DNA of 64,000 nt from positions 62,001 through 126,000 of the forward strand of contig NZ_CP071635.1 in assembly GCF_017357385.1 (NCBI RefSeq), given 5' to 3'. The DNA is from Rhizobium sp. NZLR1 (lineage in GTDB: Bacteria > Pseudomonadota > Alphaproteobacteria > Rhizobiales > Rhizobiaceae). The notes below the pieces were generated by a model. The model searched no databases. It saw only the letters and a list, made by a program, of their open reading frames with translations, and had not been told where the DNA came from. This document shows, piece by piece, positions 7,381-17,397 of this stretch. The position numbers and the translations under genes are program-made. How positions within the stretch are numbered: position 1 is the stretch's first letter; every line of letters begins with the position of its first letter.

Positions 7381-9662
7381 GCGGCTTCGACCTCCGCACT
7401 CCTGCCGATCCCTCCTCGAGTGTGCATATCCGGACGCTTGCTGAGGGCGTTCAGCCGCAGTGCGTTGGTCACGACGATGATCGAAGATGTCGACATTGCC
7501 ACCGCCGCTATCAGCGGCGTCGCCAATCCGGCGATGGCGATCGGCACCGCCAGAACGTTGTAACCAATGGCGAGAGCGAAGTTCTGCCGGATGAGGCTGG
7601 CGGATCGTCGCGCAACGGCGATCGCTTCCGGAACAGCGTCAAGGCGATCGTTGAAGAAGACGAGGTCGGCCGCCTGTCTGCCGATATCGGAGGCCGTGGC
7701 GGGCGCCATCGAGACATGCGCGGCAGCAAGCGCCGGGGCGTCGTTGATCCCGTCGCCAACCATCAGTACGCGACGACCTTCGCCATTCAGCCTCTGGCAT
7801 TCCTCGACCTTCTGTTTCGGCGTCAGAGAGCCCAAAGCCCTGTCGATACCCAGGGCATGCGCCGTATTGTCGACGACGGCCTGCCTGTCGCCCGACACGA
7901 TCAGCGTTTCAAGACCGGCTGCACCGAGCCGATCGATGGCCTCGCACGCACCCGAACGAAGCGTGTCGTCGAAGAAGAAGCGGGCGAGATCGACGCCATT
8001 CTTCGACAAGACCACTTCCGAGTACGGACCATCGGCAGTCCGGGGTACGAAGCTGGTTCCGCCGGCAAACGCTGTGTTGCCCAATCGATAGATATCCGCT
8101 CCGTTCCTGGCCTTCAGTCCGCCACCGGGGATTTCCGTGACGCTGTCGAAGGATATGGGGGCGGTTTCGGCGTCCCGCACCAGAGCCTGAGAAAGAGGAT
8201 GCCGTGAATGCTCGGCCAATCCGCAGGCGATTGCAGTGGCGCTCTCGTCCATGGTGTCCACTCCGGCAAGCCGCGGACTGCCCATCGTCAAGGTGCCTGT
8301 TTTGTCAAAGGCCACGGTGTCGGCCTCGGCCAGTCTTTCGAGTGCTGAACCGTCCTTCACCATGATGCCCTTCCGGAAAAGCTCCCCCGCAGCGACAACC
8401 TGGACCACGGGCACGGCAAGACCCAATGCACACGGGCAGGTGATGATCAGCACCGCTACGGCGACCAGCATGGCCTGTTTCCAGTCTCCGCCCAGGATGC
8501 CCCAGGCAAGGAAAGAGACCAGTGCCAGCAGATGCACGATCGGGGAATAGAGTGCGGCAGCGCGATCGGCGATCCTGCGATAGCGAGCCCTTCCGCCCTC
8601 AGCGGCTTCCATCAGGCCGATGATCTCGGAGAGAAGCGAATTCTTGGCAATTCTCGTTGCCCGCAACACCAGCGAGCCGGTCAGATTCATTGCCCCGGAA
8701 CTCACTTCGCTGTTGATGGCAACGGCGACGGGGCTACTTTCGCCGGTGACGATGGAGAGATCCACGTCGCTTTCTCCGCTGACGACTATGCCATCGACGG
8801 GAACCCGTTCGCCTGCGGCTATCGAGATTTCATCCCCCGCCGCGATCTCTTCTACCGCAATGTAATGTCGCGACCCGTCCGGATTGATCAGCAATGCTCC
8901 GCGCGGGGCCAGTCTTGCGACTCCGTTGATCGCCGCCCGAGCCTTTTCCCGCATGACATGATCGAGAGTTCTGCCGATCAGCAGGAAGAAGAGCAGCGAG
9001 ACCGAAGCGTCGAACCATGCATGCTCGCCGTGATGGACGGTCTCCCACAATGAAACGGCATAGGAGAGCGTCACGGCGAGCGAGATCGGAACGTCCATGT
9101 TGGTGCGCCCGTGCCGCATCGCATTCCAGGCCGATTTGAAGAAGAAGCGCCCCGCATAAACCAGCGCGGGCGCTGCAATCATCGCCGAGATCCAATGAAA
9201 CATGTCGCGCGTCGCGGCATCTGCGCCCGACCAGACCGATACCGAGAGCAACATGATGTTGGCGGCCGCAAAACCGGAAACGCCGATCGCGAGGAGAAGC
9301 TGATTTCTGGTCTTGTCGTTCTCGGGAGCTGAGGGCGTGAAGAGATGCGCGCGGTATCCGGCCGAGTTGATCGCTGCGAGGATCTTGGAAGGATCGGTTG
9401 CACGCGTCTCGATCTCCTCCTGGTAAACGCAGGTCACCCTTCGAGCCGTGAGATTGACTCGCGCTGTCTTGACGAAGGGAAGCGTCAACAACGCCCTTTC
9501 GATGGTCGAAATGCAGCCGCCGCAGTGAACGTCGGGAACACTCAGGTCCAGCTGACGCAATCCCTCGCCGAGCGGCTGGCTGGAAAGGCGAACCTCTTCG
9601 GCACTGGATGATGTCGTGCTGAGGGCAAGCACGCTTTCTGCGTCCATGGTACAGCAGGTCAT
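7377..9662 (-). CDS. fixI: FixI, P1B-type copper ATPase for cbb3 oxidase assembly
   Basis: 761 residues. It has an N-terminal heavy-metal-associated domain with CGGC near residue 48, paired transmembrane helices and the actuator loop VTGESSPVA. The ion-binding CPC is in ITCPCALGLAVPV, the phosphorylation site is DKTGTLT, and the hinge is MVGDGINDAPALAAAHV. FixI/CcoI exports Cu(I) for the CuB centre of the cbb3 oxidase rather than for general detoxification. The context (fixG-fixH upstream, fixS downstream, both coupled by ATGA overlaps) fits this. All catalytic residues are present. Confidence 0.95.
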   Translation of the reverse strand: MTCCTMDAESVLALSTTSSSAEEVRLSSQPLGEGLRQLDLSVPDVHCGGCISTIERALLTLPFVKTARVNLTARRVTCVYQEEIETRATDPSKILAAINSAGYRAHLFTPSAPENDKTRNQLLLAIGVSGFAAANIMLLSVSVWSGADAATRDMFHWISAMIAAPALVYAGRFFFKSAWNAMRHGRTNMDVPISLAVTLSYAVSLWETVHHGEHAWFDASVSLLFFLLIGRTLDHVMREKARAAINGVARLAPRGALLINPDGSRHYIAVEEIAAGDEISIAAGERVPVDGIVVSGESDVDLSIVTGESSPVAVAINSEVSSGAMNLTGSLVLRATRIAKNSLLSEIIGLMEAAEGGRARYRRIADRAAALYSPIVHLLALVSFLAWGILGGDWKQAMLVAVAVLIITCPCALGLAVPVVQVVAAGELFRKGIMVKDGSALERLAEADTVAFDKTGTLTMGSPRLAGVDTMDESATAIACGLAEHSRHPLSQALVRDAETAPISFDSVTEIPGGGLKARNGADIYRLGNTAFAGGTSFVPRTADGPYSEVVLSKNGVDLARFFFDDTLRSGACEAIDRLGAAGLETLIVSGDRQAVVDNTAHALGIDRALGSLTPKQKVEECQRLNGEGRRVLMVGDGINDAPALAAAHVSMAPATASDIGRQAADLVFFNDRLDAVPEAIAVARRSASLIRQNFALAIGYNVLAVPIAIAGLATPLIAAVAMSTSSIIVVTNALRLNALSKRPDMHTRGGIGRSAEVEAA

Positions 9663-10144
9663 TGGCCTAACTCCGCAGTATCGAGGCGTTTTGCCTCATG
9701 CATGACGACCACGCCGCCGTTTCGCGAGATGGCCTCGACGATCCAGTCACCTTCGGCTAGATCATGCTCCGCTTCGAACCGCCCCGCGGCTGTCCTCCTG
9801 AGCGTAAGGTGGAAGTCCTCGTGGTCTCCGACGGGCCGTTTGAAATTCAGAACGACGTCGTCGACGATCGCAGGCGATCCGCTCTTGTCGTGAATGTCGT
9901 AGCGGATCTCGTGCCCCTTTATGGAAAGGGTGCCCTCAATGCCGGAAGTGGCCATTGCCTTCATCGCCGCCGCTTTGCGGTTGAACTCCTGACTGGCGAC
10001 ATAGGTGTTTTCCACGACCAGACCGCTCCAGCTGGAAGAGGCATAGAAGGCCATGGTGACGTTTACCGCGATCACCACGCAAAAGAATGCCGAGGTCGCA
10101 AGCAGCATGTGCAGGCCTGTAAAACCTTGAGCGGAGGTCTTCAT
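9659..10144 (-). CDS. fixH: FixH, cbb3 oxidase assembly protein
   Basis: 161 residues. A single N-terminal membrane helix (about 10-32, LHMLLATSAFFCVVIAVNVTM) is followed by a periplasmic domain containing the FixH-family NTYVASQEFNRKAAAM region. Start overlaps the fixG stop and stop overlaps the fixI start (ATGA at both ends). FixH/CcoH interacts with the oxidase subunits during cbb3 assembly. Confidence 0.93.
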   Translation of the reverse strand: MKTSAQGFTGLHMLLATSAFFCVVIAVNVTMAFYASSSWSGLVVENTYVASQEFNRKAAAMKAMATSGIEGTLSIKGHEIRYDIHDKSGSPAIVDDVVLNFKRPVGDHEDFHLTLRRTAAGRFEAEHDLAEGDWIVEAISRNGGVVVMHEAKRLDTAELGQ

Positions 10145-11709
10145 TTGATGTCTCCCGGTGCATTGAACGCCGCGCGGTAGGTTGCGCGATCGGCATGATC
10201 GGTATCTTCGATAACGAACAGAAATTCATTGGTCGCGGCTCCCGTAGGCTTGCGCGTAACGAAGACCTTGAGCGTCGTGGCCGCGTCGGGTTCGGCATGG
10301 ACTGTAAAGCTGCGAGCGTCTTCCTTGCCGAACTCAGGAATGCGCATCGTCGCCCCCTCCAGCCCGACCAGGCTTATGTTCACATCCCTCGGCGTCGGCA
10401 CCATGTTCAGGACACGAAGCGTGTAGCCATTCCGTAGAGAGCCGTCGCTTTCCAGAACATATTGGGGGTTTCGGTCGTGAACGACGTTGAGTTCAAGGCG
10501 CTCCCGAAAGGCGAGATGGACGAGCATGGCCATGCCGACCGACGCCCAGGCGACTGCGTAAAAGACGGTTCTCGGACGAAAGATGATACGCCAGTTGAAG
10601 TACCGGATCGCCGGAACGAAAGTTCCATTATCGTTTCGAACCCTGGACGGCTGGACGGCCGTTCGTCCTTCGTCCGTGGCAAGCGACATGTTGCTCGAAT
10701 ATTCGCTCAGCGTGGCGTAGGCGATCAGGCCGCGAGGCTTCCCGCGCTTGTCCATGACGCCGTCGCAGGCGTCGATGCAGAGCGCGCATGTGATGCACTC
10801 CATCCGCTGCCCGTCGCGAATATCGATCCCCATCGGACACACCGCCACGCAGGCATTGCAATCGACGCAATCCCCGACAAGCAGGCCCTTGGCTCGAGCT
10901 TTCTTCGGGTAACGCGACCGCTGCTCGCCCCGCCAGTCATTGTAGGTGACGACGAGAGAATTTTCGTCGAGCATCGCACCCTGGATACGTGGCCACGGGC
11001 ACATGTAGGTGCACACCTGCTCTCGCATCAGACCGCCGAGCACATAGGTCGTTGCAGTAAGGATGGCGACGGTGGTGTAGGCGGCTGCAGGCGCGCGGCC
11101 GGTGAACAGGGAAACAAGCAGGCTCGGCGCGTCGGCAAAATAAAAGATCCACGCTCCACCCGTGACGACGCCGATCAACAGCCAGGTCGAATGTTTGACC
11201 ACACGCTTCCTGAGCTTGGCAACGCTCATGGGACCAGCGTCAAGCTTCATTCGCGCGTTTCGATCGCCTTCGATCGCACGTTCGACGACGAGAAAGAGAT
11301 CAACCCAGACGGTCTGCGGACAAGCGTAACCGCACCATGCGCGGCCAACCGCGGAAGTGACGAGAAACAGGCCGAACCCCGCCATGACGAGGAGACCCGC
11401 CACATAATAAAATTCCTGGGGCCAGATTTCGATGAAGAAAAAGAAAAAGCGCCGTGAAGACAGGTCGATGAGGATTGCCTGGTCAGGCGCGTAAGGACCG
11501 CGATCCCAGCGAATCCATGGCGCGAGATAGTAGATGCCGAGGGTGATCAGCATCACGATCCACTTGAACCGACGGAAACGTCCCTCTGTACGCCTGGGAA
11601 AAACCTTCTTTCGAGGTGCGTAGAGAGGCTGTCGATTGCGACGGGCATTGACCGGCTTGACACTGAGCCTTTTGATGTTTTCGGGATGTGATGCAGTGTT
11701 GAGGTTCAT
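10141..11709 (-). CDS. fixG: FixG, membrane iron-sulfur protein for cbb3 oxidase maturation
   Basis: 522 residues. It has several membrane helices (around 50-70, 95-115, 165-200, 380-400) and a polyferredoxin segment with two 4Fe-4S motifs (CVDCNACVAVCPMGI and CITCALCIDACDGVM) facing the cytoplasm, plus the conserved WCGYACPQTVWVDLF. The C-terminal periplasmic Ig-like domain is typical of FixG/CcoG, a cupric reductase that feeds Cu(I) to FixI. It is the first gene of fixGHIS, 52 bp downstream of a FixK box. Confidence 0.95.
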   Translation of the reverse strand: MNLNTASHPENIKRLSVKPVNARRNRQPLYAPRKKVFPRRTEGRFRRFKWIVMLITLGIYYLAPWIRWDRGPYAPDQAILIDLSSRRFFFFFIEIWPQEFYYVAGLLVMAGFGLFLVTSAVGRAWCGYACPQTVWVDLFLVVERAIEGDRNARMKLDAGPMSVAKLRKRVVKHSTWLLIGVVTGGAWIFYFADAPSLLVSLFTGRAPAAAYTTVAILTATTYVLGGLMREQVCTYMCPWPRIQGAMLDENSLVVTYNDWRGEQRSRYPKKARAKGLLVGDCVDCNACVAVCPMGIDIRDGQRMECITCALCIDACDGVMDKRGKPRGLIAYATLSEYSSNMSLATDEGRTAVQPSRVRNDNGTFVPAIRYFNWRIIFRPRTVFYAVAWASVGMAMLVHLAFRERLELNVVHDRNPQYVLESDGSLRNGYTLRVLNMVPTPRDVNISLVGLEGATMRIPEFGKEDARSFTVHAEPDAATTLKVFVTRKPTGAATNEFLFVIEDTDHADRATYRAAFNAPGDIK

Positions 11710-11760
11710 AGGACCTATCCGATTTCACCTGCCGTTGTCCCATCTGCCGCGCATCCGTCC

Positions 11761-11774
11761 TTGATGCAGATCAA
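11761..11774. promoter_or_regulatory. FixK/FNR box (anaerobox) of fixGHIS
   Basis: TTGATGCAGATCAA is a perfect TTGAT-N4-ATCAA palindrome centred about 58 bp upstream of the fixG ATG, the usual arrangement for FixK-activated fix operons. Confidence 0.9.
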
Positions 11775-11802
11775 GAGCGAGGGCCTTCCCGCGAAGCGAA
11801 AC

Positions 11803-11826
11803 GCCACGCCTCTGGAGAGGCGTGGC
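11803..11826. terminator. Hairpin between fixNOQP and fixGHIS
   Basis: Perfect 10-bp stem GCCACGCCTC / GAGGCGTGGC with a TGGA loop, downstream of the last fixNOQP-side gene. There is no U-run after it on the minus strand, so it may act as a processing or attenuation hairpin rather than a simple terminator. Confidence 0.5.
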
Positions 11827-11877
11827 CCTGAGCTGCGGGGAACAACCACAGCTGGGACGTCCTCGACAAAATTGCGG

Positions 11878-12063
11878 TTAACGGCTTGTCTGCTGGTGGT
11901 TTTTGAGGCGGGTCAAACTGACGATCGAACTGCCGATCTTTGCCGGATCGTCGTGATCGTATAATGGGGGCATCGTCCCAGCGCGCTCCGATATACGCGA
12001 TCGGATGTCGGCGCGCGGCGTGCCGTAGAGGCCGAGGATTGGATTGTGGTCATGATCTGACAT
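11878..12063 (-). CDS. Small protein linked to fixNOQP, 61 aa
   Basis: The ATG at 12063 follows an excellent ribosome binding site (AAGGAG, 7 bases upstream) and lies 10 bp after the fixP stop, so it is probably co-transcribed with fixNOQP. The product (MSDHDHNPILGLYGTPRAD, ending RLKNHQQTSR) is hydrophilic, starts with a His/Asp cluster, and has no Cys or membrane segment. I do not recognise the family. The position suggests a role with the cbb3 oxidase, but that is inference. Confidence 0.65.
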   Translation of the reverse strand: MSDHDHNPILGLYGTPRADIRSRISERAGTMPPLYDHDDPAKIGSSIVSLTRLKNHQQTSR

Positions 12064-12073
12064 GGCATACTCC

Positions 12074-12937
12074 TTAGGTTCCGCCGCCGAGCGAATGGAC
12101 GAAGATCGTCAGTTCCTTGACCGTCGTGTCGCCGAGACGCCCTGCCCAAGCAGGCATGACGCCGTGTTTGGGAGCGGCTACCTGGCGGATGATCGCATCC
12201 TCGCCGCGTGCCTTCAGCCAGATCGCATCGGCGAGATCCGGCGCGCCCATGTCGGCCTTTCCTTTGGCGTCGTCGCCGTGACATGCGGCACAGTTATCGA
12301 GGAAGACCTGTTTTCCGGCCTCTGCGAGACCGGGGTCCGACGGTGTATTGGTCAGTCCCCAGACGTAAGCCGCGACCTGTCTTGTCTGGAGGGGATCCAG
12401 AACATCGGTAAAGGGCGGCATCTCGGAAGCATGAGTGTCCGTATCCCCGTCGAAGCGAATCCCATGTGCGATCGTCGCCTGGATGGCATCCAGGTCTCCG
12501 CCCCACAGCCAATCGTCGTCGTTGAGGTTCGGAAATCCCGGCCCGCCGGTTGCTCCCGAGCCATGGCATGGCGCGCAGTTCACCTTGAATGCTGATGCGC
12601 CGCCGGCGATCGCGAATTCGCGAAGGGCAGAATCGGAATCGATCTCGTCCACCGTCTTGGCGGCGATCAGATCATGAAGCGCCGTCTGCGATGCTTTGGC
12701 CTGATCCAGGTTCTGCCGCAGCTCGGCGCGGCTGGAAAAGCCCAGCATACCCTTCGTGGCGTCGGTCATCATCGGGATCGCGGGATATGCGATCGCATAG
12801 CCCAACGCCCAGACAATGGTGGCGTAGAAGGTCCACACCCACCAGCGGGGCATCGGATTGTTGAGTTCGCGGATGCCGTCCCATTCATGTCCGGTCGTTT
12901 CGACGCCGCTAAATTCATCGATGTGTTTTTCCGACAT
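12074..12937 (-). CDS. fixP: FixP, dihaem cytochrome c subunit of cbb3 oxidase
   Basis: 287 residues starting MSEKHIDEFSGVETTGHEWD. The ATG at 12937 has AAGG 9 bases upstream and overlaps the fixQ stop; an ATG three codons earlier lacks room for a binding site. The N-terminal helix (WWVWTFYATIVWALGYAI) anchors two haem-c domains marked by CAPCH and CAACH. FixP accepts electrons from the bc1 complex and passes them to FixO. All haem-binding residues are intact. Confidence 0.95.
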   Translation of the reverse strand: MSEKHIDEFSGVETTGHEWDGIRELNNPMPRWWVWTFYATIVWALGYAIAYPAIPMMTDATKGMLGFSSRAELRQNLDQAKASQTALHDLIAAKTVDEIDSDSALREFAIAGGASAFKVNCAPCHGSGATGGPGFPNLNDDDWLWGGDLDAIQATIAHGIRFDGDTDTHASEMPPFTDVLDPLQTRQVAAYVWGLTNTPSDPGLAEAGKQVFLDNCAACHGDDAKGKADMGAPDLADAIWLKARGEDAIIRQVAAPKHGVMPAWAGRLGDTTVKELTIFVHSLGGGT

Positions 12938-12938
12938 C

Positions 12939-13091
12939 TCAATCATCCTTCAAGGGAATATCGGCGGCCTCTTTCGCCGTCTGCTTGCTGCCTGGGCGAA
13001 GGGTGAACACAACCGCGCCGACGAAGAATGCCGTCATTGCCAGGAGGCCCCAGCTGTCGGCGAAGTGTCTCATTGCAGTGTAGGTTTCCAT
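12939..13091 (-). CDS. fixQ: FixQ, small cbb3 oxidase subunit
   Basis: 50 residues starting METYTAMRHFADSWGLLAMT, ending DIPLKDD. One membrane helix (about 12-32, ending VVFTLRPGSK) is followed by a short polar tail, the standard CcoQ design that stabilises the oxidase complex. It overlaps the fixP start and lies 8 bp after fixO. Confidence 0.93.
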   Translation of the reverse strand: METYTAMRHFADSWGLLAMTAFFVGAVVFTLRPGSKQTAKEAADIPLKDD

Positions 13092-13099
13092 GGATCACC

Positions 13100-13834
13100 T
13101 CATCGGTAGCCGGTCGCATCGTCGTAGGTCGAGAAATCGACCAACGTTCCGAGCATCTGCAGGTAGGACACCAAGGCATCCATTTCGGTTAGCGCAGCAG
13201 GATCGCCGTCGAAATCGCCGGTCTTCGCCTTCGGATAGCGGGCAAGCAGGGCCGTGGTATCTGCGTTCGGATCGGCTTGGGCCTTCATGTCGGCCTCCGC
13301 GTTCGCCAGCATGTCGTCGTCATAAGGCACGCCCACGTCCTCGTTGGCCTTCAGGTCCATTCCTACGTCCTTGACCGTCACCCTCTGCTCTTTGAGGAAG
13401 GCGTAACTCGGCATGATCGACTCCGGCACGACTGCCCGTGGATCGGCGAGATGCTGGACATGCCATTCATTGGAGTAGCGTGCGCCGACACGGGCCAGAT
13501 CCGGCCCGGTTCGCTTGGATCCCCACTGGAAAGGATGATCGTACATCGACTCGGCGGCGAGCGAGTAATGGCCGTAGCGTTCGACCTCGTCGCGGAACGG
13601 CCTGATCATCTGGCTGTGGCAGAGGTAGCAGCCTTCGCGGATGTAGATGTTTCGTCCGGCCAGCTCGAGCGGCGTATACGGCCGCATGCCTTCCACTTTT
13701 TCAATCGTGTTCTGCAGGTAGAACAGCGGTGCGATTTCGACGATGCCGCCGATGCTCACGACGAGCAGCGAGCCAACGAGAAGAAGCGTCGCGTTCTTCT
13801 CGAGGATCTGATGTTTATCTAGTATCGATGCCAT
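13100..13834 (-). CDS. fixO: FixO, monohaem cytochrome c subunit of cbb3 oxidase
   Basis: 244 residues. N-terminal membrane anchor (about 16-36, [20 protein letters not shown]), then a single haem-c site in [14 protein letters not shown] and the conserved [16 protein letters not shown] with the axial-ligand region further on ([10 protein letters not shown]). It sits 8 bp downstream of fixN, consistent with one operon fixNOQP. Confidence 0.95.
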   Translation of the reverse strand: MASILDKHQILEKNATLLLVGSLLVVSIGGIVEIAPLFYLQNTIEKVEGMRPYTPLELAGRNIYIREGCYLCHSQMIRPFRDEVERYGHYSLAAESMYDHPFQWGSKRTGPDLARVGARYSNEWHVQHLADPRAVVPESIMPSYAFLKEQRVTVKDVGMDLKANEDVGVPYDDDMLANAEADMKAQADPNADTTALLARYPKAKTGDFDGDPAALTEMDALVSYLQMLGTLVDFSTYDDATGYR

Positions 13835-13842
13835 GTCTCACC

Positions 13843-15465
13843 TCATTCGGCAGGCTGTGCTTGGGGCACGAAAGTGGTTGGGATCGCAGCTTCGTCGCGC
13901 AGATGGCCGCGGATCGTCATGAACACGTTCCAGGCCATGACGAGACCACCCGCCAGGTAAAGCGTTCCGCCCACGGCGCGAAGCACGTAGTAGGGGAACA
14001 TCGCCGCGACCGTCTCTGCGAAGGAATAGACGAGGAAGCCTTGGGAATTGTACTCGCGCCACATCAGTCCCTGCTGGATGCCGGCAACCCAAAGCACGGC
14101 GGCGTAGACGACGATCCCGAGGGTTGCGAGCCAGAAGTGCCAGTTGACCATCCGCAGGCTGTAGAGACGCTCGCGTCCCCAGAGCTTCGGCGTCAGATAG
14201 TAGATCGCACCGAAGGTGATCATTCCCACCCAGCCGAGAGCGCCGGAATGCACGTGCCCGATCGTCCATTCGGTATAGTGGCTGAGCGAATTGACGGTTT
14301 TCACCGACATCATCGGGCCTTCGAAGGTCGACATCCCGTAAAAGGCGATGGCGACGATCATCATACGGATGATCGGATCCGTGCGAATTTTGTCCCAGGC
14401 GCCCGAAAGGGTCATGAGACCGTTGATCATGCCGCCCCAGGAGGGCATCCAGAGCATGATCGAGAAAACCATGCCGAGCGTCTGGGCCCAGTCGGGCAGC
14501 GCCGTGTAATGCAGATGATGCGGACCGGCCCAGATGTACATGAAGATCAGCGCCCAGAAGTGGATGATCGAAAGCCGGTATGAATAGACGGGTCGGTTGG
14601 CCTGCTTCGGCACGAAATAGTACATCATGCCCAGGAAGCCGGCGGTGAGGAAGAAGCCGACGGCGTTGTGGCCGTACCACCATTGGGTCAGCGCGTCCTG
14701 GACGCCCGAGAAGACAGAATAGCTCTTGGAGCCCAGGAACGACGCGGGAACCGCCAGGTTGTTGACCACGTGCAGCATGGCGATGGTGACGATGAAGGCA
14801 AGATAGAACCAGTTTGCCACGTAGATGTGCGGCTCTTTGCGCTTCAGGATCGTTCCAAGATACACTGCGAGATAGGCGACCCAAACGATCGTCAGCCAGA
14901 GGTCGACGTACCACTCGGGTTCGGCATATTCACGGGCCTGGGTGATTCCAAGAACGTATCCGGTCGCAGCCAGCACGATAAAAAGCTGGTAGCCCCAGAA
15001 TACGAACCAAGCCAGGTTGCCGCCGAAAAGACGCGCGCGACAGGTGCGTTGCACCACGTAGAACGACGTCATGATTAGCGCGTTGCCGCCGAAGGCGAAG
15101 ATGACCGCCGACGTGTGAACGGGCCGCAGCCTCCCGAAATTGAGATAAGGGGCGATGTTGAGGTCAGGAAAGGCCAGTTGCAGCGCGATGATCACGCCAA
15201 CCAGAAAACCAACCACGCCCCAAAACACCGTGGCGATCAAGCCATACCGTATCACCTCGTCGAAATAGCCGGACTTATCGACTTTGCGCTGTTGGCCTGC
15301 CGGCGAAAAGTCAACCTTCCTGACCATCAGCACAGCCCCCATAACGAGGCAGAGGCAAAGTATGCCCATATGGACCGCAAAGAGATGATCACGCGCGAAT
15401 GCGGCTACTAGCAGCGCTAGAAACGCCGCGACCGCGATCACCATCGTTTCCGTTGTGTAATTCAT
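13843..15465 (-). CDS. fixN: FixN, catalytic subunit of cbb3 cytochrome oxidase
   Basis: 540 residues, polytopic (about 12 helices). Contains [18 protein letters not shown] and [17 protein letters not shown], part of the haem-copper centre, and [17 protein letters not shown] typical of CcoN. The enzyme reduces O2 with very high affinity and lets bacteroids respire at nanomolar oxygen. It is preceded by a perfect FixK box 80 bp upstream. The coding sequence is complete. Confidence 0.96.
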   Translation of the reverse strand: MNYTTETMVIAVAAFLALLVAAFARDHLFAVHMGILCLCLVMGAVLMVRKVDFSPAGQQRKVDKSGYFDEVIRYGLIATVFWGVVGFLVGVIIALQLAFPDLNIAPYLNFGRLRPVHTSAVIFAFGGNALIMTSFYVVQRTCRARLFGGNLAWFVFWGYQLFIVLAATGYVLGITQAREYAEPEWYVDLWLTIVWVAYLAVYLGTILKRKEPHIYVANWFYLAFIVTIAMLHVVNNLAVPASFLGSKSYSVFSGVQDALTQWWYGHNAVGFFLTAGFLGMMYYFVPKQANRPVYSYRLSIIHFWALIFMYIWAGPHHLHYTALPDWAQTLGMVFSIMLWMPSWGGMINGLMTLSGAWDKIRTDPIIRMMIVAIAFYGMSTFEGPMMSVKTVNSLSHYTEWTIGHVHSGALGWVGMITFGAIYYLTPKLWGRERLYSLRMVNWHFWLATLGIVVYAAVLWVAGIQQGLMWREYNSQGFLVYSFAETVAAMFPYYVLRAVGGTLYLAGGLVMAWNVFMTIRGHLRDEAAIPTTFVPQAQPAE

Positions 15466-15496
15466 GATGTCGTCCTCAATGCGCCGACGACCGCGT

Positions 15497-15582
15497 CGCG
15501 GCCGTCTTTCTCGCCAGGACTGTCACGAAGCCGCAAATTGCTCCTTGATCCACATCAACGAGAGGACAGAAAGACGGCCGCG
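15497..15582. repeat. 15-bp inverted repeat flanking the fixN FixK box
   Basis: CGCGGCCGTCTTTCT (15497-15511) and its exact complement AGAAAGACGGCCGCG (15568-15582) bracket the FixK box with a 56-bp loop. It could form a long hairpin in the leader, or mark an edge of the adjacent IS110-type insertion. Confidence 0.6.
15545..15558. promoter_or_regulatory. FixK/FNR box (anaerobox) of fixNOQP
   Basis: TTGATCCACATCAA, a perfect TTGAT-N4-ATCAA palindrome centred ~86 bp upstream of the fixN ATG. Confidence 0.9.
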
Positions 15583-15696
15583 GCTATAAAGTAAGGCCGT
15601 ATGTCCGTCTTCGCGCCTGAGGTGGCTCGCCCTACACTGGTTTTCCGAAGGTTGCTCGGACAGGCCGAGCCGATCCTCATCACAGGAGGACGAGCC

Positions 15697-16779
15697 GTGG
15701 CAGATTATAGAGAAGCTTTTGTCGGAATCGATGTCGCCAAGCTGAAGAATGCGATTGCTGTTGCCGAATCTGGCCGGGAAGGAGAGGTCCGCTATTTCGG
15801 CGAGGTTGATGCATCCTATGCCAGCATGCGCCGCATTATCCAGCGAATAGCCGCGAAGTTTGATCGTGTACATTTCTGCTACGAAGCTGGCCCAACCGGT
15901 TACGGCCTGCATCGGCTGATCCAATCCCTTGGCCATGAATGCATGGTTGTCGCTTCGTCATTGAATCCAAGGAAGCCAGGCGACAGGGTGAAGACAAACC
16001 GTCGAGATGCACTCGCGCTCGCCCGGCTATTGAGGGCCGGCGAGCTCACAGCGGTGTGGGTTCCCGATGAGGGTCATGAGGCGATGCGAGACCTCGTTCG
16101 CGCCCGGGCTGCTGCAGTCGAGACGTTGCGGGTTCACCGACAACAGATCAGCGCCTTCATGCTCAAGCATGGTCGCATCTATCCACGCATGAAGGGCTGG
16201 ACGATGCGATATCTGTGCTGGCTGCAGGAGCAACAGTTCGATCACCCCGCTCATCAGATCGCTTTGCAGGAAATGGTCGAGGCGGTGCGCGTCTCGAAGG
16301 AGCGCGTCGAACGACTGGAGAAGGTCATCGAGGAATTCGTACCGAACTGGTCTCTTGCGCCGGTCGTCCGAGCTCTACAGACGCTAAGAGGGGTCGATCT
16401 GATCGTGGCCGTCACCTTTGCCACGGAGGTCGGCGACGTGAGCCGATTTGAAAGCCCGCGCCAACTGATGGGCTATCTCGGCCTGGTACCTGGCGAGCGA
16501 TCAACGGGTGAAACGGTTCGACGAGGTGCGATTACCAAGGCTGGCAACGGCCGGGTTCGACACATGTTGGTCGAGAGCGCCTGGACTTATCGCCATCCGC
16601 CGAAGGTCGGCGCGAGGAAGCTGGAGATAGCATGGAAGGCTCAGACCCGGTTGACGGCTCGTTATCGAATGTTGACCGGACGCGGAAAGCGAACGACGGT
16701 GGTTTGTACCGCCATTGCCCGTGAGTTGACCGGCTTCATGTGGGCTGTTGCAAGGGAGGCGCAGGCGATCAGATCATAG
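15697..16779 (+). mobile_element. IS110-family transposase
   Basis: 360 residues from a GTG at 15697 preceded by AGGAGGA; the frame is open further upstream but without a binding site. N-terminal DEDD (RuvC-like) nuclease: FVGIDVAK, CYEAGPTG, KTNRRDALALARLLRAGEL. C-terminal IS116/IS110/IS902 domain: LRGVDLIVAVTFATEVGD and LMGYLGLVPGERSTG. The ORF is intact. Elements of this family lack terminal inverted repeats, so the borders cannot be set. It lies just upstream of the fixN regulatory region and points away from it. Confidence 0.9.
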
Positions 16780-17100
16780 ATCGCCACATCGAACTTGCAC
16801 CTCGCGCATGGGCGGGGGCGGAACACGGCAGGGGAACACCCGTCAGACGCTTTGTGGCCGGCATTTGACCGACGCCCGCAGTAAGATCGGAGCAGCCCCG
16901 GACGCACTATCGGGAATGCGGTAGCCAATCCGCGCATCAGAGCTTGATCACCGACGTCCTTGAGTTCCGCCTCCACCCATACGCGATCATCATCATGAAC
17001 AGCCGTTCGTTTGGGCGATCGGTTCCTCGCGCCTAAAGCATTGACAACGGACATCAGAGCGCTGTTCTGGGGCCAGGGCAAAGGGAGGTTGAGCTTAGTG
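16780..17100. other. No recognised gene
   Basis: Region after the IS110 transposase; probably includes the right end of the element. No coding signal I can name. Confidence 0.35.
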
Positions 17101-17349
17101 CTACGTTGCGAGCTGGCGAGCAGTTAGAGCCTCTGCCTGTGCCATCGCCGCAGCCTTGGTTTTGAAGGGGCCGACATCGTTTTCTTCGGTGTCAGGTAAC
17201 CACTTCGGAAGGAACCACCTCCAGCTGTGGCGTTCTGGTGCTGGCCGAGGTGGAAAAACGACTGCGGGTGGCCGGATCTCCTCGCCGGCGCTTCTATCGC
17301 CGTTGGCCGATCGCATCCTGCGCAGAGATTCAAGAATGGGCGCCGGCAC
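17101..17349 (-). CDS. Hypothetical small protein, 82 aa
   Basis: Frame with MPAPILESLRRMRSANGD at the start and WFLPKWLPDTEENDVGPFK then TKAAAMAQAEALTARQLA at the end, an aromatic stretch followed by an Ala-rich helix. I cannot place it in a family and see no strong ribosome binding site. It may be a remnant. Confidence 0.3.
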   Translation of the reverse strand: MPAPILESLRRMRSANGDRSAGEEIRPPAVVFPPRPAPERHSWRWFLPKWLPDTEENDVGPFKTKAAAMAQAEALTARQLAT

Positions 17350-17397
17350 GATTTCTTGAACTCACCGCGCCCTACCGTCTTATGCTTGCCGCTCCAA

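Noticed and set aside
10462..11457. 331-codon plus-strand frame opposite fixG
   Set aside because: Antisense to a well-supported gene, with no motif or ribosome binding site.
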